64,000 nucleotides of DNA from Vibrio coralliilyticus (lineage in GTDB: Bacteria; Pseudomonadota; Gammaproteobacteria; Enterobacterales; Vibrionaceae): NCBI RefSeq assembly GCF_024449095.1, contig NZ_CP024628.1, positions 620,001 to 684,000 of the forward strand, in the 5' to 3' direction. How positions within the stretch are numbered: the first letter of the stretch is position 1; each line of letters starts with the position of its first letter. Below, piece by piece: positions 8,980 through 16,824 of the stretch. Under the pieces are notes generated by a model. The model saw nothing but the letters and a program-made list of their open reading frames with translations, had not been told where the DNA came from and ran no database searches. The position numbers and the translations under genes were made by a program.

Positions 8980-10325
8980 ATGACCGCCAGCCCGCCAAGA
9001 GATGTTTCACGGTATTTTTTATTCATGTCTTTACCTGTTTGATACATAGTTGCGATAACTTTATCTAAAGAAATAAGACATTTGCTGGTTCTTTTTAGTG
9101 CCATTCGTGAGGCATTGATGGCCTTCATCGCCCCCATTGCATTACGTTCGATACATGGCACTTGAACAAGCCCACCAATGGGATCACAAGTCATGCCTAA
9201 CGAATGCTCCATTGCAATCTCAGCTGCGATACAGATCTGTTCGTTACTGCCACCTCTGAGTGCGGTTAAGCCAGCTGCGGCCATTGATGACGAAACACCG
9301 ACTTCGCCCTGACAGCCTACTTCAGCGCCAGATATCGACGCATTTGTTTTGTACAAAATACCAATTGCGCCAGCGACAGCTAAAAAGTCTTTGATTTGTT
9401 TAAGGTCGAGTTCTTTAATAAAGCGATGGTAATACATGAGTACAGCGGGAATAACCCCTGCCGCGCCATTCGTTGGAGAGGTAACTACTTGGCCACCTGC
9501 CGCATTCTCTTCACTGACAGCGAAGGCGAAGAGGTTAATCCAGTCCATGATTTCCATAGGATCATTTTCAATCGCTTCGTTAGCTTCAAGCTTTTTCAAT
9601 AAGTTAGGTGCACGTCGTGTGACATTGAGTCCACCTTCCAAAATGCCTTCAGTGTCAAAGCCACGTTGCATGCAAAGGGTCATTACTTTCCAGATCTGTT
9701 CTGCTTTACGATCGATTTCATCACTGTCAAAGAAGCAGACCTCGTTTTGTAAAATCATGCCGCCAAGGCTGAAGCCATTCTCTTCTGCCATGTTTAGCAT
9801 TTCGTCAGCAGAAGTAAATGGATAGGGCACATCGACGGGCTGCTCACTGCTGCCATTTTCCAACTCGGCGGCTGTGGCAATAAACCCACCTCCGATAGAA
9901 TAGTAAGTTTCAAATGCGAGCTGTGCCCCAAAGCTATCATAGGCGGTAATTGTCATGCCATTTTCATGTAACGGTAGATTGTCGCTGTGAAATATAATGT
10001 CACTCTCATAGCGGAATGCTAAGGTATGGGCGCCTGCCAGCAGCAACAATTCATTATCCAGTGTCTGTTGTAAAGCTTGCTTGGCACTGGTAATTTTTAT
10101 TGTGTCAGGCCTATTACCCATAAGTCCTAAGATCACAGCACGATCCGTATGGTGACCTATGCCGGTTAAGGATAGCGAACCATACAAATCAACCTGTATC
10201 CGATCCACTTTGGATAAGGAATCACTGAGCAAGCGCGTGAAATGATAACCGGCCAGCATTGGCCCGTTGGTGTGGGAACTGGATGGCCCAACTCCGACTT
10301 TGAAAATATCGAAAATCGACAGCAT
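8955..10325 (-). CDS. sdaA: L-serine dehydratase (iron-sulfur type, single chain)
   Basis: Converts L-serine to pyruvate and ammonia with a labile [4Fe-4S] cluster. Residues 1-150 are the SDH beta domain (MLSIFDIFKVGVGPSSSHT) and residues 180-456 the alpha domain. The cluster cysteines lie in SGAEVGCQGEVGVSS, MTCDPIGG and VPCIERN. The 456-residue length matches E. coli SdaA and SdaB; which paralogue this is cannot be told. Oriented against the LysR gene with overlapping 3' ends. Upstream, 10326-10472 is the divergent control region with the DUF218 gene. Confidence 0.93.
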   Translation of the reverse strand: MLSIFDIFKVGVGPSSSHTNGPMLAGYHFTRLLSDSLSKVDRIQVDLYGSLSLTGIGHHTDRAVILGLMGNRPDTIKITSAKQALQQTLDNELLLLAGAHTLAFRYESDIIFHSDNLPLHENGMTITAYDSFGAQLAFETYYSIGGGFIATAAELENGSSEQPVDVPYPFTSADEMLNMAEENGFSLGGMILQNEVCFFDSDEIDRKAEQIWKVMTLCMQRGFDTEGILEGGLNVTRRAPNLLKKLEANEAIENDPMEIMDWINLFAFAVSEENAAGGQVVTSPTNGAAGVIPAVLMYYHRFIKELDLKQIKDFLAVAGAIGILYKTNASISGAEVGCQGEVGVSSSMAAAGLTALRGGSNEQICIAAEIAMEHSLGMTCDPIGGLVQVPCIERNAMGAMKAINASRMALKRTSKCLISLDKVIATMYQTGKDMNKKYRETSLGGLAVIHMAPPCE

Positions 10326-10472
10326 AAACTAACTTCCTGTGATATGGCCTGTGGGTCAGACTCTACTTAAATATAGTTAACAAAACATTAACCTTGCTAA
10401 CGCTATCTATAAAGAAGATGTTTGTACAGGACTTCGGCAAGTTAGTATTAATAATTGAGAAGTGAGTAAATA

Positions 10473-11312
10473 ATGAACATTCGTAATGTGGTTATTGTTC
10501 TTGGTAAGCGGCTGGTGGACGACACACTCACAAAAGAAGGCCGCTCTCGTGTTGAAGCATTGCCCGCATTACTCAGTTCTCTTAACGCTGATGAAACTGC
10601 CTTAGTATTTTGTGGTGGTGTAACCCCAGGACAAACCGTTTCTGAAGCTGTGGCAATGAGAGAGTATTTTAACCACCAAAGCGCATCTCAGATTCGTCTG
10701 AAAGAAAGCCATATTATTTTGGAAAGTGAATCGCAAAACACAGTACAAAATATTCACAATGTCGCGCTGAAACTACAGCAAATGGGGCTGAATCGTCAGC
10801 CAATCGACATTACCTTGGTGTCTAACGATTATCATTTGAAGCGTATCTTTGAAGTTCAGCAATTAATGGATGAGCAAGGGCTACTTCGCGCACTTAAACA
10901 GCGCTGCAATAGTGCGGGATTGGACATAAAGATAGATATGGATATTCGTCACCATTGTAGTGTCGAGTACCCGCACCGAGAAGGCAATGCTGAAGCATTT
11001 CTGCTGGTCGATGAACTGACGACCTATCGAGTGTATTTAGAGGGGGCGACCAACAATGCTTTTCGAAGACCTCTAGAAGGAGTTCGATGTTTACCGGCGG
11101 AGTTAGCGCTTCGCTCACTTTCGCAATTAGATGCACTTAAACTTTCAGACGAGGTGCAGGAAAAGTTAACTATCTTGAAAGAGATTGTACTCAGTACAAC
11201 CTCCGACGTGGATGGAGCAACATTACGTTCATCATTGGCTCGCTTTCATCATAACCTTACTTGGCTAAATAGGCATTTGGACCCAGAAATGGCCGCCATG
11301 CAGTCAACTTAG
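10473..11312 (+). CDS. YdcF/DUF218-family protein
   Basis: A 279-residue cytoplasmic protein. Residues 5-150 are a DUF218 domain with a Rossmann-like core (VVIVLGKRLVDD, CGGVTPGQTVSEA, ESQNTVQNIHNV, TLVSNDYHLKR). E. coli YdcF, of the same family, binds S-adenosylmethionine; the function is otherwise unknown. There is no signal sequence, unlike membrane-anchored SanA/ElyC relatives. The C-terminal 100 residues are mostly helical and not recognisable. Start ATG at 10473 follows GAGAAGTGAG. Confidence 0.75.
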   Translation: MNIRNVVIVLGKRLVDDTLTKEGRSRVEALPALLSSLNADETALVFCGGVTPGQTVSEAVAMREYFNHQSASQIRLKESHIILESESQNTVQNIHNVALKLQQMGLNRQPIDITLVSNDYHLKRIFEVQQLMDEQGLLRALKQRCNSAGLDIKIDMDIRHHCSVEYPHREGNAEAFLLVDELTTYRVYLEGATNNAFRRPLEGVRCLPAELALRSLSQLDALKLSDEVQEKLTILKEIVLSTTSDVDGATLRSSLARFHHNLTWLNRHLDPEMAAMQST

Positions 11313-11316
11313 AGAA

Positions 11317-11574
11317 TCAAGATGCAGGTGAATGATGGTTCTGGCGATAGTATTCCCATTCCTCGACTCGCTTCTCTGAGCTAAGGACACAATACGTGAT
11401 ACGTTGCTCGTTTTCGCTCACTGTTTCTAGCTTTCCACCTTGCTGAACGCAGTAGACTGACGCAGGGTTAGCGATAGAGGTGTAACCTTTTACCTCATAT
11501 TTGTCCGGTTCAGCAGCACAACCTGCAAGTGTGATGATAGCGGTTAATATCAGACCCCAAGTGACTTCCTTCAT
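11317..11574 (-). CDS. DUF333-family small lipoprotein
   Basis: An 85-residue protein with a lipoprotein signal (LAGC, lipidated Cys19) followed by a DUF333 domain (NPASVYCVQQGGKLE, ITYCVLSSEKRVEEWEYYR), often labelled hemolysin-like but of unknown role. Expected at the outer or inner membrane facing the periplasm. It converges on the DUF218 gene with only 4 bases between the stops. No terminator is visible in the gap, so the genes may share overlapping 3' ends. Confidence 0.78.
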   Translation of the reverse strand: MKEVTWGLILTAIITLAGCAAEPDKYEVKGYTSIANPASVYCVQQGGKLETVSENEQRITYCVLSSEKRVEEWEYYRQNHHSPAS

Positions 11575-11777
11575 TTTATTTTCCCATCATAATCAGTTAG
11601 TGGCGCACTTAGTTTAGAAGAGTAGATAAAAAACATTGCCTTAAGTTTGTTAAAAGATCGAAGGTGTCTAAAATTAAAAATGTACTCATAGCGCCTATCT
11701 ATGAAACGACTGTTGAAGTAACAGTACCAGTTATTCAGATGAAGTACTTTGTGCTGTTAAAAGATAAGGATATTAAG

Positions 11778-12710
11778 ATGTCGAAACAGAAACATCGTTT
11801 AGTGACACGAAGTGATTTTGACGGACTAGTGTGTGCCGTACTTCTTAAGCAACTTGACCTTATTGATGATATTAAGTTTGTTCATCCAAAAGACATGCAA
11901 GATGGCATTATAGATATTACCCCTCAAGATATTGTCACGAATCTTCCCTATGTTGAGCAGGCTCACCTTGTGTTTGACCATCACCTGTCGGAAATGATTC
12001 GCAATCAAGGAGATCGATCAAATCATATTATTGACCCAAATGCCCCCTCCGCGGCTCGTGTTGTTTGGGAGTACTATGGTGGAGAAGAGACTTTTCCCTC
12101 TGACTGGCTAGCAATGATGGAGGCAGTTGATAAAGGTGATTCGGCGCAGTTTAGCCGAGATGAAGTTCTCGACTCAACAGGTTGGAATCTACTTAATTTT
12201 TTGATGGATGCTAGAACAGGTTTAGGGCGCTTTAGAAATTTCAGAATTTCAAACTACAACCTGATGATGGATTTGATTGAGTATTGTACTTCTCACTCGA
12301 TAGAAGAAATCCTTGAGCATCCTGATGTCAAAGAACGTATTGATCTTTATAAAGAGCACGAGAACTTATTCAAAGAGCAGATCCAGCGTTGTGCCACAGT
12401 GTATGACAATTTAGTGTTTCTCGATCTTACTGGAGAAGAAACAATCTTCGCTGGTAATCGATTCATGATATATGCCTTATACCCTCAGTGTAATATCTCA
12501 ATTCATAAAATGTGGGGATTTCAAAAACAGAATATTGTATTTGCTACGGGTAAATCGATATTTGACAGAAGCTCAAAAACGAATGTGGGTGAGCTAATGC
12601 TAAAGTATGGCGGGGGTGGACATAAGGCCGCTGGAACTTGCCAGATTGATAATGATAAAGCGGATGCTGTGCAAAAAGAGTTGATTCAAGCGATCACTTC
12701 CGATGGATAA
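11778..12710 (+). CDS. DHH-family phosphoesterase
   Basis: A 310-residue cytoplasmic phosphoesterase of the DHH/DHHA1 superfamily. Manganese-binding motifs are visible: TRSDFDGLVCAVL (residues 8-20), LVFDHHLSE (the DHH motif) and PSAARVVWEYY. The C-terminal GGGGHKAAGTCQ is the DHHA1 substrate motif. Family members act on short oligonucleotides, cyclic dinucleotide products or phosphates; the substrate here is unknown. ATG at 11778 follows AAGGA with 7-base spacing. An in-frame GTG at 11664 would add 38 residues without family support. Confidence 0.8.
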   Translation: MSKQKHRLVTRSDFDGLVCAVLLKQLDLIDDIKFVHPKDMQDGIIDITPQDIVTNLPYVEQAHLVFDHHLSEMIRNQGDRSNHIIDPNAPSAARVVWEYYGGEETFPSDWLAMMEAVDKGDSAQFSRDEVLDSTGWNLLNFLMDARTGLGRFRNFRISNYNLMMDLIEYCTSHSIEEILEHPDVKERIDLYKEHENLFKEQIQRCATVYDNLVFLDLTGEETIFAGNRFMIYALYPQCNISIHKMWGFQKQNIVFATGKSIFDRSSKTNVGELMLKYGGGGHKAAGTCQIDNDKADAVQKELIQAITSDG

Positions 12711-12724
12711 ATTCATCCCAACCC

Positions 12725-12758
12725 AAAAGGAGCCCTTGATTTAATGGGGCTCCTTTTT
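12725..12758. terminator. Terminator between the DHH gene and the convergent GGDEF gene
   Basis: AAAAGGAGCCC and GGGGCTCCTTTT pair around a 10-base loop, with T tracts on both strands. Confidence 0.88.
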
Positions 12759-12773
12759 ACGTGGTTCAGAAAG

Positions 12774-13786
12774 TTAAATTGGCATTACTCGGTTGCGGCC
12801 GAGCTGCTTCGCTTCATAAAGAAGTTTGTCCGCTCGCTCGATGATTGAGTGTGGCATTTCACCGGGTTGTAATTCAGCAACCCCAAAGGATGCGGTGATA
12901 TTTCCCACCTGCTTGCCAGAACGACGGTCTTTCACTGATAATTTTTCGATTGAGCGCCGTAAACTCTCTGCAAATTGGCGAGCAATTCTTAGTTGTTTAT
13001 TTGGCATAATCAAAGCAAATTCTTCACCGCCAAATCGGTAAGCATGAATACCATCCCGACTGCTGATCTGAAGGCGTTTGGCGATGCCTTTGATAACCGC
13101 ATCGCCAAAAAGATGGCCGTAAGTATCGTTGTAATTTTTGAAGTGGTCGATATCAGTCAGAATTAAACAAATTTTTTGCTCTGAGCGACAGAGGGTATCT
13201 AAATCATTATCGAAGGCACGCCGATTGTACAAACTGGTTAATCCATCAAACAGAGCATCCTGTTGGACTTCGGCTAGCTGAGTTTTTAGGTTCTTTATTT
13301 CTTTGGTTGCTGTTTCAAGTTGGTTGTTAAGAAAGTTTGTCGAATGGCGAATATCTTTAGATTCCGCAACCAGTTGACGAATTACTTTCATCACTTCATC
13401 AATGGACATCGCTTCGTCATCGACTTTTTCTAGGTTCTCAAAGCTTTTATCGATTACCTGAGAAAAGTGAGAGGTATCCGCGAGAGTATCCGTCATGGAG
13501 GATGCGACTTGACTCACTAGCACTTCAATGTTTGCGCGCAAGTCGTTTATGTCTGTTTCCGCTCTGCTCGCAACATAATTGTTGTAGAGCATTTCACCAG
13601 CTGCGGGGGGCATACTCCGTAATTCTCGATGATGTTTTCAAGCTCACGGTTCATCTGAGGAATGGCATTTTCGACGTAGGTGTACCATAGCGCGTAGTTA
13701 GCAGGTGTTGCGGCTACGTGATTTTGCATCATGAGTGGGACAGCTTTTTTTAAATTAGCGGTTGATTTTTTAAAATCGTCGGTCAT
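12774..13786 (-). pseudogene. Diguanylate cyclase (GGDEF) gene split by a one-base frameshift
   Basis: Read across one frameshift this would be a protein of about 337 residues. The first part (start ATG at 13784-13786, MTDDFKKSTANLKKAVP) runs to PPQLVKC. The rest (CPPAAGEMLYNNYVASR) lies in another frame and continues through a coiled segment to a GGDEF domain with an intact RFGGEEFALIMP active site. The frames meet at a run of six G on the plus strand (13605-13610); adding one base restores ENYGVCPPAAGEML. As written, only a 79-residue N-terminal fragment is made from the normal start. An internal ATG at 13611-13613 could still start the cyclase part. It lies 153 bases from cheV on the same strand. 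Confidence 0.8.
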
Positions 13787-13939
13787 CTGTTTATTAGCAT
13801 TCTGCGTTAACTACCAATTAACTTAAGATTAGCGGATTTGTTTCTGAGATGCTTGAGTTAATGGCAATAAAATTCGAATATTTAATAGATTTGATAAGTC
13901 GAATTCAGTGAAACTCATCAAACCTAAACTTCCAGTAGG

Positions 13940-14875
13940 TTAAACTTCTACTTCGATTCGCTCTGTTGGGTTTCCGGACTCAAGCTTGGCAGCACCTCTC
14001 AGCATAGCTTTGATTAAATCCCCAGCATTAAACTTTTCAAGGGCTTCATGTGCGCCGACTTGGCGTGCTCTGTCCACACAGATCTCGCTCGATAGTGAGG
14101 TATGAAGAATGATGTAAGCGTTACTCAGTTGCTGCTCACTTTGGGTTTCAAAGGCCAACTCGTAACCGTCTAGTCCCGGCATTTCAATATCGCTCACTAA
14201 TAGCTGAATAGGCTGCCCACGCTCTGCTTCCTCTTTCATCAGTTCAAGTGCTTCAATGCCATTGTTTCGTATTTGATAGGAAATATTAATGCTATCAAGA
14301 GCATCAGCGAGTTGTTTTCTTGCAATAGAGGAATCATCGACAAGCAAAATATTTAATGCTTTGAGTCGTTCACGTTCAATATCTGTCAACATTGGAATCT
14401 TTGTGGATTCGTACTGTGGGTAGATTTTCGACAGAAGCAGTTCGACATCGAGCATCTGAACGATCTGATCTTCAAAACGAGTGATACCTGTCACAAAGAC
14501 ATTTCGGCCTGCAGATTGGGGAGATGGTTCTATGGAGCGCCAATCACATTCAATGATTTTTTCAATTGACCGCACCATAAAGGCAACGATAGTCCTTAGG
14601 CAATCTGTCACAATCAAATAACAAGAGTTATACTCTTCCGGTTGTATAGGTCTGAAGCCAATAGCCGCAGGCATGTTAATCACTGGAATGGTTTTATCTC
14701 GAATCGTAACAGTACCAATCACATGGTGGTGCGAGTAGGGAATTTGAGTTGTCGGTTGATACGGGACAATCTCACGAACCTTTAGTGTGCCAATAGCAAA
14801 AAGTTGTTCACTTTTAGTCAGAGTGAACATCAACATGCCTTGAGACTGATTTGCTTTACTGATTGTTTTTGCCAT
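13940..14875 (-). CDS. cheV: Chemotaxis coupling protein CheV
   Basis: Cytoplasmic adaptor linking chemoreceptors to CheA, adjustable by phosphorylation. Residues 10-155 are a CheW domain. Residues 174-300 are a response-regulator receiver with acidic residues D180 and D181, phosphoacceptor D229 in VSDIEMPGLDGYE, a conserved T/S in ILHTSLSSE and K in LEKFNAGD. The length of 311 residues is normal. It stands alone with its own upstream region (14876-15067). Vibrios carry several CheV paralogues, so this is one of a set. Confidence 0.92.
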   Translation of the reverse strand: MAKTISKANQSQGMLMFTLTKSEQLFAIGTLKVREIVPYQPTTQIPYSHHHVIGTVTIRDKTIPVINMPAAIGFRPIQPEEYNSCYLIVTDCLRTIVAFMVRSIEKIIECDWRSIEPSPQSAGRNVFVTGITRFEDQIVQMLDVELLLSKIYPQYESTKIPMLTDIERERLKALNILLVDDSSIARKQLADALDSINISYQIRNNGIEALELMKEEAERGQPIQLLVSDIEMPGLDGYELAFETQSEQQLSNAYIILHTSLSSEICVDRARQVGAHEALEKFNAGDLIKAMLRGAAKLESGNPTERIEVEV

Positions 14876-15067
14876 AACGGACGTTTCTCAAATATGATAC
14901 TTTATAAATGTGATGTTAACTGATCTGTGGAGCTATTCAATTAAGATAGGTCAATTAACCCAGACTCTTTGATAATTTTTATGGATACTTTCCTGAGAGA
15001 TGGTGATCTTGCCGTAAATCGTTAAAATATGCCCTTATAGTTAAGCCCAATAGGTTAAGAGTTTTAC

Positions 15068-15346
15068 ATGGCAAATACAGCAGCTGCTTTACACATTTTG
15101 GTCAAGCATAAAGAACAGGCTGAAGACATTATCAAACAGCTGAAGAAAGGCGCTAAGTTTCAGACATTGGCGAAGAAGTATTCCACTTGTCCATCAGGCA
15201 AAAAAGGTGGGGATTTGGGAGAGTTTCGCCGAGGGCAAATGGTTCCGCAATTCGATAAAGTATGTTTTCAAGGTGAAACGCTCGTTCCTCATTTAGTAAA
15301 AACCAAATTCGGATGGCACGTAGTTAAGGTGCTTTATCGAACATAA
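15068..15346 (+). CDS. ppiC: Parvulin-type peptidyl-prolyl isomerase PpiC
   Basis: Small cytoplasmic cis-trans prolyl isomerase, 92 residues and a single parvulin domain ([57 protein letters not shown]). E. coli PpiC has about the same size. Its terminator hairpin, starting 9 bases after the stop, has been interrupted by the insertion sequence that follows. Confidence 0.95.
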   Translation: MANTAAALHILVKHKEQAEDIIKQLKKGAKFQTLAKKYSTCPSGKKGGDLGEFRRGQMVPQFDKVCFQGETLVPHLVKTKFGWHVVKVLYRT

Positions 15347-15354
15347 AAACACCC

Positions 15355-15366
15355 CGCACTTGCGGG
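15355..15366. repeat. Left target-site duplication of the insertion sequence
   Basis: CGCACTTGCGGG, repeated exactly at 16796-16807. Because the element may begin with G, a 10-base duplication (15356-15365) is an equally good reading. Confidence 0.85.
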
Positions 15367-15383
15367 CAATGTAGATCAGATAA

Positions 15384-15401
15384 GGATCGGTTGACCGATC
15401 C
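15384..15401 (+). repeat. Short perfect hairpin near the left end of the IS
   Basis: GGATCGGT and ACCGATCC are separated by two bases. The palindrome lies 17 bases inside the left end and may help fold read-through RNA or mark the transposase-binding region. Confidence 0.6.
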
Positions 15402-15415
15402 TTCTGATGAGAGAC

Positions 15416-15449
15416 AATCGGAAATCTGTTTATAGGTTTCCGATTTTTT
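15416..15449 (+). terminator. Terminator-like hairpin directly before the transposase start
   Basis: AATCGGAAA pairs perfectly with TTTCCGATT across a 12-base loop, followed by T residues running into the transposase ATG at 15450. There is no separate ribosome binding site. Such hairpins in insertion sequences limit transposase made from outside transcription. Confidence 0.75.
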
Positions 15450-16786
15450 ATGTCTATTCAACACTTCTTTGCCGACTTCCTTGAAGAAAACCCTGTTGAT
15501 GTTGCCCAACTCACCACCTTTTCTGAACACATTCCCGATGCGTGGGTAGTTAAAGCAGCCTCACTGTCCGATAAAGCGACTATCCGTCGACGCCGATTAC
15601 CGAGCGATATGGTGTTGTGGCTGATTGTGGGTATGGCTTTTTTCCGCAATGAACCCATTGCCGAAGTCGCTCGAAGAATGAATGTCTGTGCTGACGGTTT
15701 GGCTGATGAAGAGCTATTGGCAAAGAGCGCCTTAACCCAAGCAAGACAACGCTTAGGCAAAGCAGCACCCGAATGGCTGTTTAAGCAATGTGGGAAACGT
15801 GGGGGCTTGAGCGATACCCTGATGATGCATGGCAAGGCTTACAAGTTTTTGCTGTCGATGGCGCTCTTTTTAGAACGGCTGACACACCAGAATTGAGGGA
15901 ACATTTTGGCTCTGGAAATACGTCTAGCAACAGACAAACACCTCATCCAGTATTGAGAGTTGTGACTATGATGAATGTTCGCTCTCATGTCATCGTTGAT
16001 GCGGCGATAAGCCCGTATCGCCGAGGTGAAATTCCTCTAGCGATGCCTTTCATCAACGCTCTACCAGACAACTCAGTGACGTTACTGGATAAAGGTTTTT
16101 ATGGTGCAGATTTACTCCTTTCTCTGCAAAACAGTGGAATAAATAGACACTGGCTTCTCCCTGCAAAGAAAGGAGTCAAATATACTCTACTGGATGATAA
16201 AGAAAGCAGTGACATGCTTGTGGAGATGAAGGTCTCACCGCAAGCTCGTAAAAAGAATCCTCGTCTTCCAGAAAAATGGACAGTCAGAGCCGTCACTTAT
16301 GAGGTTCAAGGTAAATCCAAAACGGTGTTTACCTCGCTTCCTAGAGAGCAGTATGACGCTCAATCTGTGGCAGAGCTTTATCATGAAAGATGGGAAATCG
16401 AATTAGGTTATCGTGACATCAAGAGCTCAATGCAACACAACGCTTTAGTGTTGAGAAGCAAAACAGTCGAACTCGTCTATCAAGAGCTGTGGGGGTTATT
16501 ACTTGGTTATAACTTGGTGAGACGAGAGGCTAGTCAAGCTGCCGTTGAACACGGACGCTTACCTAATGAAATCAGCTTTAAGTACGCTTGCCAATTTATA
16601 GCCAGCCAGCTCAAAATGATGAGTAAAGCGGTGTCTTTAGGTAACACGCCGAAACGCTTAAAGAGCCTTCGAGGAGATTTATCTGTCCTCTTTATAGACA
16701 AACGCCCTAAGCCAAATCGGCCTAGGGCGGTAAAAATATCAAAGACCCGATACCCTGTTAATCGCAACGCAGCTCCTCTTAAGTGA
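15450..16786 (+). pseudogene. IS4-family DDE transposase, frameshifted
   Basis: Restored, this would be about 445 residues. The N-terminal DNA-binding part occupies 15450 to about 15797. The catalytic part continues in another frame: first Asp in FAVDGALFRT, second in LLDKGFYGAD, and the YREK signature in YHERWEIELGYRDIK. The frames meet at AAA, 15795-15797. One more A would turn CGKRGGL into CGKTWGLERYPDD, the usual family sequence. As written the main frame ends at 15896 after 148 residues, so no active transposase is expected. There is no good slippery heptamer for programmed frameshifting. Confidence 0.85.
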
Positions 16787-16795
16787 ACTACGTTG

Positions 16796-16807
16796 CGCAC
16801 TTGCGGG
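16796..16807. repeat. Right target-site duplication of the insertion sequence
   Basis: CGCACTTGCGGG, identical to 15355-15366. It is followed by GTGTTTTTC, the other arm of the split terminator. Confidence 0.85.
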
Positions 16808-16824
16808 GTGTTTTTCTTGCCGAG

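Larger units (their letters stand above)
15367..16795 (+). mobile_element. IS4-family insertion sequence, about 1.43 kb
   Basis: Ends are CAATGTAGATCA on the left and, reversed, CAACGTAGTTCA on the right, an imperfect inverted repeat matching at 14 of the first 18 bases. It is flanked by a 12-base direct repeat, within the range for IS4 elements. It carries one transposase gene with the YREK signature, broken by a frameshift. The element lies inside the ppiC-chiA terminator. No passenger gene is present. Confidence 0.9.

Noticed and set aside
15788..15896. Programmed frameshift producing active transposase
   Set aside because: No X-XXY-YYZ slippery heptamer in frame and only three A; a plain deletion is the simpler reading.
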